A program made the translations under genes and the position numbers. A stretch of 64,000 nucleotides of DNA, from positions 25,273 to 89,272 of the forward strand of contig NZ_JASMWN010000022.1 in NCBI RefSeq assembly GCF_032595355.1, read 5' to 3'. A model generated the notes under the pieces. That model ran no database searches and was not told the origin of the DNA. It saw only the letters and a list, made by a program, of their open reading frames with translations. Origin of the DNA: Sedimentitalea todarodis. Its GTDB lineage: Bacteria > Pseudomonadota > Alphaproteobacteria > Rhodobacterales > Rhodobacteraceae. Of this stretch, positions 60,525 to 64,000 are shown piece after piece; positions within the stretch are counted from its first letter, which is position 1, and every line of letters starts with the position of its first letter.

Positions 60525-62045
60525 TCAGTCAGGAGTGGAGACACCCCGACGCTGGGAGGCGCGTGCGCGCCAGGTGCGCAGACCTGGAAGCACCACCAGG
60601 ATCGCTGCAACGATAAGAAGAACCATGGTCATCGGCCGTTCCCACATGAAGCTGACGCCGTCATAAAGCTGCATCGAGCGGGCAAAGTTGTCTTCAAGCA
60701 TACCGCCAAGAATGAAGCCGATAAGTAGCGGCGGTAATGGGAAGTCAGCAAATTTCAGGATCGTGGCCATAACTCCGAAGGCGACCAGAAGCAGCAGTTC
60801 AGTCGAATTGTTTTGTCCAATATAGGCGCCCATCAGCGTGAAGAAGAGGATGAACGGGATTAGGAAAGTGCGCGGCACCGCGAGAATCTTGGCGATGTAG
60901 GGGATGAGCGGCAGGTTCAGGATGAGCAGTACGAGGTTGCCGAGGTACATCGAGATGATAACCGACCAGAAGATCTCGGGCGAGTCGACCATCAGGCGCG
61001 GGCCGGGTGTAACGTTCAGTGCCAGTAGCGCGCCCAGAAGGATCGCCGTGGTGCCTGATCCCGGGATGCCCAGAGTCAGCAACGGCACGAACGAGCCGGT
61101 GGAGGCCGCGTTGTTGGCGCTTTCTGGTGCCGCAAGACCCTTGACGGATCCCTTGCCGAACATCTTCTGCTCTTCGGCCGAAGCGATGTTGCGCTCGACG
61201 GCATAGCCCAGGAAAGAAGCAATGGTCGCGCCCGCACCGGGCAGCACGCCGATGAAAAAGCCCTGAACCGACTGACGGCCGATGACGGGCGCGATCTGAC
61301 GGCCCTCTTCGCGGGAAATACGCAGGTTCGTAATCTTGCCACTGTCGCCCGACCGTTTCGAGCGGGCCGGGTCAAGCACAAGATAGATCGCCTCGGGCAA
61401 AGCGAACATTGCCATCGCAAGCGTGATGAACCCGATGCCAGATTGCAATTCCATCATGCCGGCAGTGAAGCGTGGCGCATTGAAGAGTGCAGAGGTTCCT
61501 ACAGTTGCCAGCATCAGGCCGACAATGGTCATCAGCATGGCCTTGGCGACGTTGCCGGTACCGGCGAAGGCAGCGATAGCCGAGAGACCGACAACCATCA
61601 GGGCAAAATACTCGGCCGAGTGGAACAGCAGTGCGACCGAGGCCAGCATGGGAGCGAACACCATCAGAAGAAGTGCGCCGATCGTCCCGCCCGCGAAACT
61701 GGCGATAGCCGCAATGGTCAGCGCCTTGCCAGCCTTGCCGTCGCGCGCCATCGGATAACCATCGAAACTGGACGCCACAGTCGAGGCGACGCCCGGCGCG
61801 TTGATAAGGATGGACGAGGTGGAGCCGCCAAAGATCGCCCCGTAGTAGACGCCTGCAAGCAGGATCAGCGCCGCAGAGGGATCGCCTATGGTAATGGCCA
61901 CGGGGATCATGATGGCAATGATCGACATCGGGCCAAGGCCGGGCAGCATGCCGATAAACGTGCCGATGAGACAGCCGCCGATTACCATGAGGATATTCGT
62001 CAGCGAGAATGCCGTAGACAAGCCGATAAGAAGTCCTTCAATCAT
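60525..62045 (-). CDS. tctA: tripartite tricarboxylate transporter, large membrane subunit
   Basis: The protein is 506 residues, the usual length. It has about twelve hydrophobic segments with GTFIGMLPGLGPMSIIAIMI, GVYYGAIFGGSTSSILINAP and GFFIGVLPGAGATIASFLGY, the paired loops typical of TctA. It is the channel subunit of a TTT importer for citrate or another carboxylate. It follows tctB by 3 bases. Confidence 0.95.
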   Translation of the reverse strand: MIEGLLIGLSTAFSLTNILMVIGGCLIGTFIGMLPGLGPMSIIAIMIPVAITIGDPSAALILLAGVYYGAIFGGSTSSILINAPGVASTVASSFDGYPMARDGKAGKALTIAAIASFAGGTIGALLLMVFAPMLASVALLFHSAEYFALMVVGLSAIAAFAGTGNVAKAMLMTIVGLMLATVGTSALFNAPRFTAGMMELQSGIGFITLAMAMFALPEAIYLVLDPARSKRSGDSGKITNLRISREEGRQIAPVIGRQSVQGFFIGVLPGAGATIASFLGYAVERNIASAEEQKMFGKGSVKGLAAPESANNAASTGSFVPLLTLGIPGSGTTAILLGALLALNVTPGPRLMVDSPEIFWSVIISMYLGNLVLLILNLPLIPYIAKILAVPRTFLIPFILFFTLMGAYIGQNNSTELLLLVAFGVMATILKFADFPLPPLLIGFILGGMLEDNFARSMQLYDGVSFMWERPMTMVLLIVAAILVVLPGLRTWRARASQRRGVSTPD

Positions 62046-62048
62046 GGC

Positions 62049-62528
62049 CTATGCTCCGAACATTGCAGGGAGAGGACGCAGGAAGATACCGAGCACTTCC
62101 TGCACGAGATACCAGATGCCGACACTCGCGATCCCCGATGCAAGGATCATGGGGACCCAGCGGCGTTCGCCGAGGATCAGGCTTCCGATCATGAGAAACA
62201 GGAAAGTGGATGCCAGAAAGCCCAATGGCAACAGAAGCAAGGCATATGCCGTCATCAGAGCCAGTAGTCCGATGGCCTGTCCGTAGTTGTACTCCGACAA
62301 CCGCGACAAATCGAGATCGGGATCATCCTTGGGTCGGTAGGGCGTGATCAGCACCAGGAACGAAAAGAACATACCGCCGATTGCCAGTATCTTTGGAAAG
62401 GACGATGGCCAGACGGGATTGCGCGCCATGAAGGGCGGAATTTCCGCGTCCATGATGAACCAGGCTGAATACCCGTATAAAAGGCAAACGATCAGAATGA
62501 AGAAGGCGATCGCGCGGTCAAGCGTCAT
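62049..62528 (-). CDS. tctB: tripartite tricarboxylate transporter, small membrane subunit
   Basis: The product is 159 residues with four hydrophobic segments. The sequence is poorly conserved as usual for TctB, but the size, the FPKILAIGGMFFSFLVL segment and the position between tctC and tctA fix the call. The extended loop PYRPKDDPDLDLSRLSEYNY connects helices two and three. Confidence 0.9.
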   Translation of the reverse strand: MTLDRAIAFFILIVCLLYGYSAWFIMDAEIPPFMARNPVWPSSFPKILAIGGMFFSFLVLITPYRPKDDPDLDLSRLSEYNYGQAIGLLALMTAYALLLLPLGFLASTFLFLMIGSLILGERRWVPMILASGIASVGIWYLVQEVLGIFLRPLPAMFGA

Positions 62529-62588
62529 GGCTTTGCACCTTTCCGAACAAGGGACCCAGTCGCCAGAAGAGCGACTGGGCAGGAGAGT

Positions 62589-63572
62589 TCATTGGATAAA
62601 ACCCATGCCTTTCATCAGTTGTTCCATGTCAGCTTCCTGGTTGGCCAGATAAGATGAAAAATCATCGCCGGCATTGTAGATGTCGATCCAACCGTTGCGG
62701 TCGCGCACATTGGCCCAGGCTTCGGTGGACGTCATTTCCTTGAGCACATCCGCGTATTGCCCGCGTTTTTCCTCTGGCAGGTCTGGTGCGGCGAAGAAGC
62801 CGCGCCAGTTGACGAACTCCATGTCGACGCCAAGTTCCTTGAAGGTCGGCACGTCCGCGACGGCTTCGACACGCTCGGGCGCGGTCACGCCGAGGATGCG
62901 GACTTCGCCGGCATCGGCCAGCGCGATGGCTTCGGAAAGCCCGGTGGACAGCGCCGCAATCTCGCCTGACAGCAAGCCAGCCATGGCCTTTCCGCCCGCA
63001 TCATAGGCCACATAGCGCATATCCAGCGGGTCGCTGCCCGCCGCCTGCACAATCGCCGCTGGTACAAGATGGTCCATGCTTCCCGGGGCGGATCCGCCAC
63101 CGATTGCAACGTCGCGGGGGTTATCCTGATAGGCCGCATACAGTTGATCCCAGGTTTCGTATGGGCTGTCCTTGCCGACCACGATGGCGGCGTAGTCACC
63201 GATGACGCCGGCGACAGGCGTTACGTCGCGATACCCCATGTCAACGGTCTTGTTGAGCGCCCGCACGATGATCGGCGTGGAGTGCACCATCAGCGTGCCT
63301 TCGTTGCTTTTTGCATTCTCGACAATGTAGTTCAGGGCTTTGCCACCGCCGCCGCCGGACATGTTCTCGAAGGTCACCGTCTCAACCAATCCGGAATTCT
63401 TGAGCGCCTCACCGACGCCGCGCGCCGTGCCGTCCCAACCGCCTCCCGCGCCGCCAGGAATGAGGAAATGGATCTTGTCCATAGCCTTTTCCTTTTCCTG
63501 AGCAATGGCGAAACCGGCACCGAGTGTTACCGTCGCCACAAGTGCGAGCGTCGAAATCCGTATGAGCTTCAT
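62589..63572 (-). CDS. tctC: tripartite tricarboxylate transporter, periplasmic binding protein
   Basis: The product is 327 residues with a signal peptide ending AIA. The mature part shows IHFLIPGGAGGGWDGTARGV, NMSGGGGGKALNYIVENAK and GGSAPGSMDHLVPAAIVQAA, the substrate loops of Bug/TctC receptors. The ligand is likely a carboxylate but cannot be specified. It is the first gene of the leftward tctC-B-A operon. Confidence 0.93.
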   Translation of the reverse strand: MKLIRISTLALVATVTLGAGFAIAQEKEKAMDKIHFLIPGGAGGGWDGTARGVGEALKNSGLVETVTFENMSGGGGGKALNYIVENAKSNEGTLMVHSTPIIVRALNKTVDMGYRDVTPVAGVIGDYAAIVVGKDSPYETWDQLYAAYQDNPRDVAIGGGSAPGSMDHLVPAAIVQAAGSDPLDMRYVAYDAGGKAMAGLLSGEIAALSTGLSEAIALADAGEVRILGVTAPERVEAVADVPTFKELGVDMEFVNWRGFFAAPDLPEEKRGQYADVLKEMTSTEAWANVRDRNGWIDIYNAGDDFSSYLANQEADMEQLMKGMGFIQ

Positions 63573-63903
63573 ATTGTTGTCTCCCTGCATAAGTCTTCAC
63601 CATACTATGCGCGACGGAGAGGCGAGCGCGCAACCGTAGTTCAGATTTGATTTGGTAGGACCAGACGGGATAGATATTTGCCAAAGCCCACCACAACAGG
63701 CGAGCAGGAGCTTAATACACTCTGCGCCGCCCTCGACATCGTGCCCCGACCCCGCCGAAATCACGCTCGACTAACTTGGCAGGTCGATCTTGGTTACAAT
63801 CAGCGCAGCCGAGGTGAAACACAGATTGGTCACTGGAAGGGAGTGATTGGATCAAAACCGAAGGCTTGGTGCTTTGATGGTAAGCATCCGCCGTGTACCG
63901 CGG
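63573..63903. other. tct promoter region and insertion-sequence junction
   Basis: About 160 bases of tctC upstream sequence (63573-63730) are followed by the IS5 fragment and the left end of IS66, described separately. No intact gene is present. Confidence 0.6.
63735..63879 (+). pseudogene. IS5-family transposase fragment cut by IS66
   Basis: In plus frame the piece HARLTWQVDLGYNQRSRGET then QIGHWKGVIGSKPKAW resembles the C-terminal part of IS5-family transposases (GYNQRSRxETQ...RWKAVIGPKLKA). The Glu of RGET would be the last DDE acid. The frame loses similarity at 63880, exactly where an IS66 end begins. Confidence 0.7.
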
Positions 63904-64000
63904 TCAGGCTGCCTTGACGTGTTGCGTTGCTCCGTCCCATTCCCAAGGCAGAAGCTCGTGCAGGCGTGAGACCGGCATGTCGGAGATGCGGGCGATGACG
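63880..64000. mobile_element. left end of an IS66-family element (continues past window)
   Basis: GTAAGC at 63880 is the standard tip of IS66 inverted repeats. The next gene piece, read leftwards into the tip, is an IS66 TnpC tail. Bases 63872-63879 (CTTTGATG) are the expected one half of an 8-base target duplication, whose partner would lie outside the window. Confidence 0.75.
63904..64000 (-). CDS. IS66-family transposase TnpC, C-terminal end only
   Basis: The 31 visible residues, VIARISDMPVSRLHELLPWE followed by WDGATQHVKAA and a stop, match the conserved end of IS66 TnpC (V-x-x-R-I-x-D-...-LDELLPW). The main body lies beyond the right window edge. Confidence 0.8.
   Translation of the reverse strand, partial: VIARISDMPVSRLHELLPWEWDGATQHVKAA

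Noticed and set aside
1..64000. CRISPR arrays, tRNA genes, prophage or toxin-antitoxin modules
   Set aside because: Looked for regular repeats, tRNA-like cloverleaf ends with TTCGA loops, and phage or toxin proteins; none could be supported.

Overview
The window looks like a high-GC alphaproteobacterial chromosome, most likely a marine Rhodobacteraceae (Roseobacter-type) genome. The evidence is the propionyl-CoA carboxylase genes with a PccR/ScfR regulator and TTTGCAAA-type operators, a betI-betC-betA operon, many EamA and SLC13 carriers, a class A RNase P RNA and the general gene style. No tRNA, 16S/23S rRNA, CRISPR array or prophage was seen.

Layout. 1-9.5 kb: propionate assimilation, with methylmalonyl-CoA mutase (5' end only), pccA, pccB and the regulator pccR, plus small lipoproteins and an MFS exporter. 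9.5-15.1 kb: YdcH and thermonuclease genes, then the choline/choline-sulfate operon betI-betC-gst-betA (no betB) read leftwards from a BetI-like palindrome. 15.1-43.4 kb: mostly core genes. These include a DUF1036 protein, two EamA carriers, an ArgP/LysE pair, YebC, two SLC13/RCK permeases, a YmdB-like phosphoesterase, a globin, 5-formyl-THF cyclo-ligase and MgtE. Guanine and 8-oxoguanine deaminases, an inositol-phosphatase-type enzyme, a quinone oxidoreductase with a LysR regulator, a Bax-inhibitor-1 protein, rpmG, rnpB, an AmpD-type amidase and gatC-gatA complete this part.

43.4-56.7 kb is an accessory catabolic island. On the minus strand, a NitT/Tau-type ABC importer (ATPase, permease, Tat-exported NMT1/THI5-like binding protein) is followed by a Gfo/Idh/MocA dehydrogenase, an amidase-signature hydrolase, a cog3964-type amidohydrolase and an unrecognised TIM-barrel-like protein. 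The last three are translationally overlapped. On the plus strand sit an RpiR/SIS regulator, an NTF2-fused flavin monooxygenase, an SDR and a DSD1/D-threonine-aldolase-type PLP enzyme, with a RidA gene on the minus strand. I infer one RpiR-controlled pathway that imports a nitrogenous acyl/amide compound, hydrolyses it and degrades a beta-hydroxy-D-amino-acid-like product, with RidA removing enamines. The substrate is unknown. This is the best candidate for an undescribed system in the window.

56.7-60.2 kb: a cobalamin riboswitch in front of a BtuF-BtuC-BtuD-type importer. 60.2-64 kb: a tripartite tricarboxylate transporter operon (tctC-tctB-tctA) framed by insertion-sequence debris: an IS3-type transposase tail on the left, and on the right an IS5-type transposase fragment cut by an IS66 element that runs off the window end.
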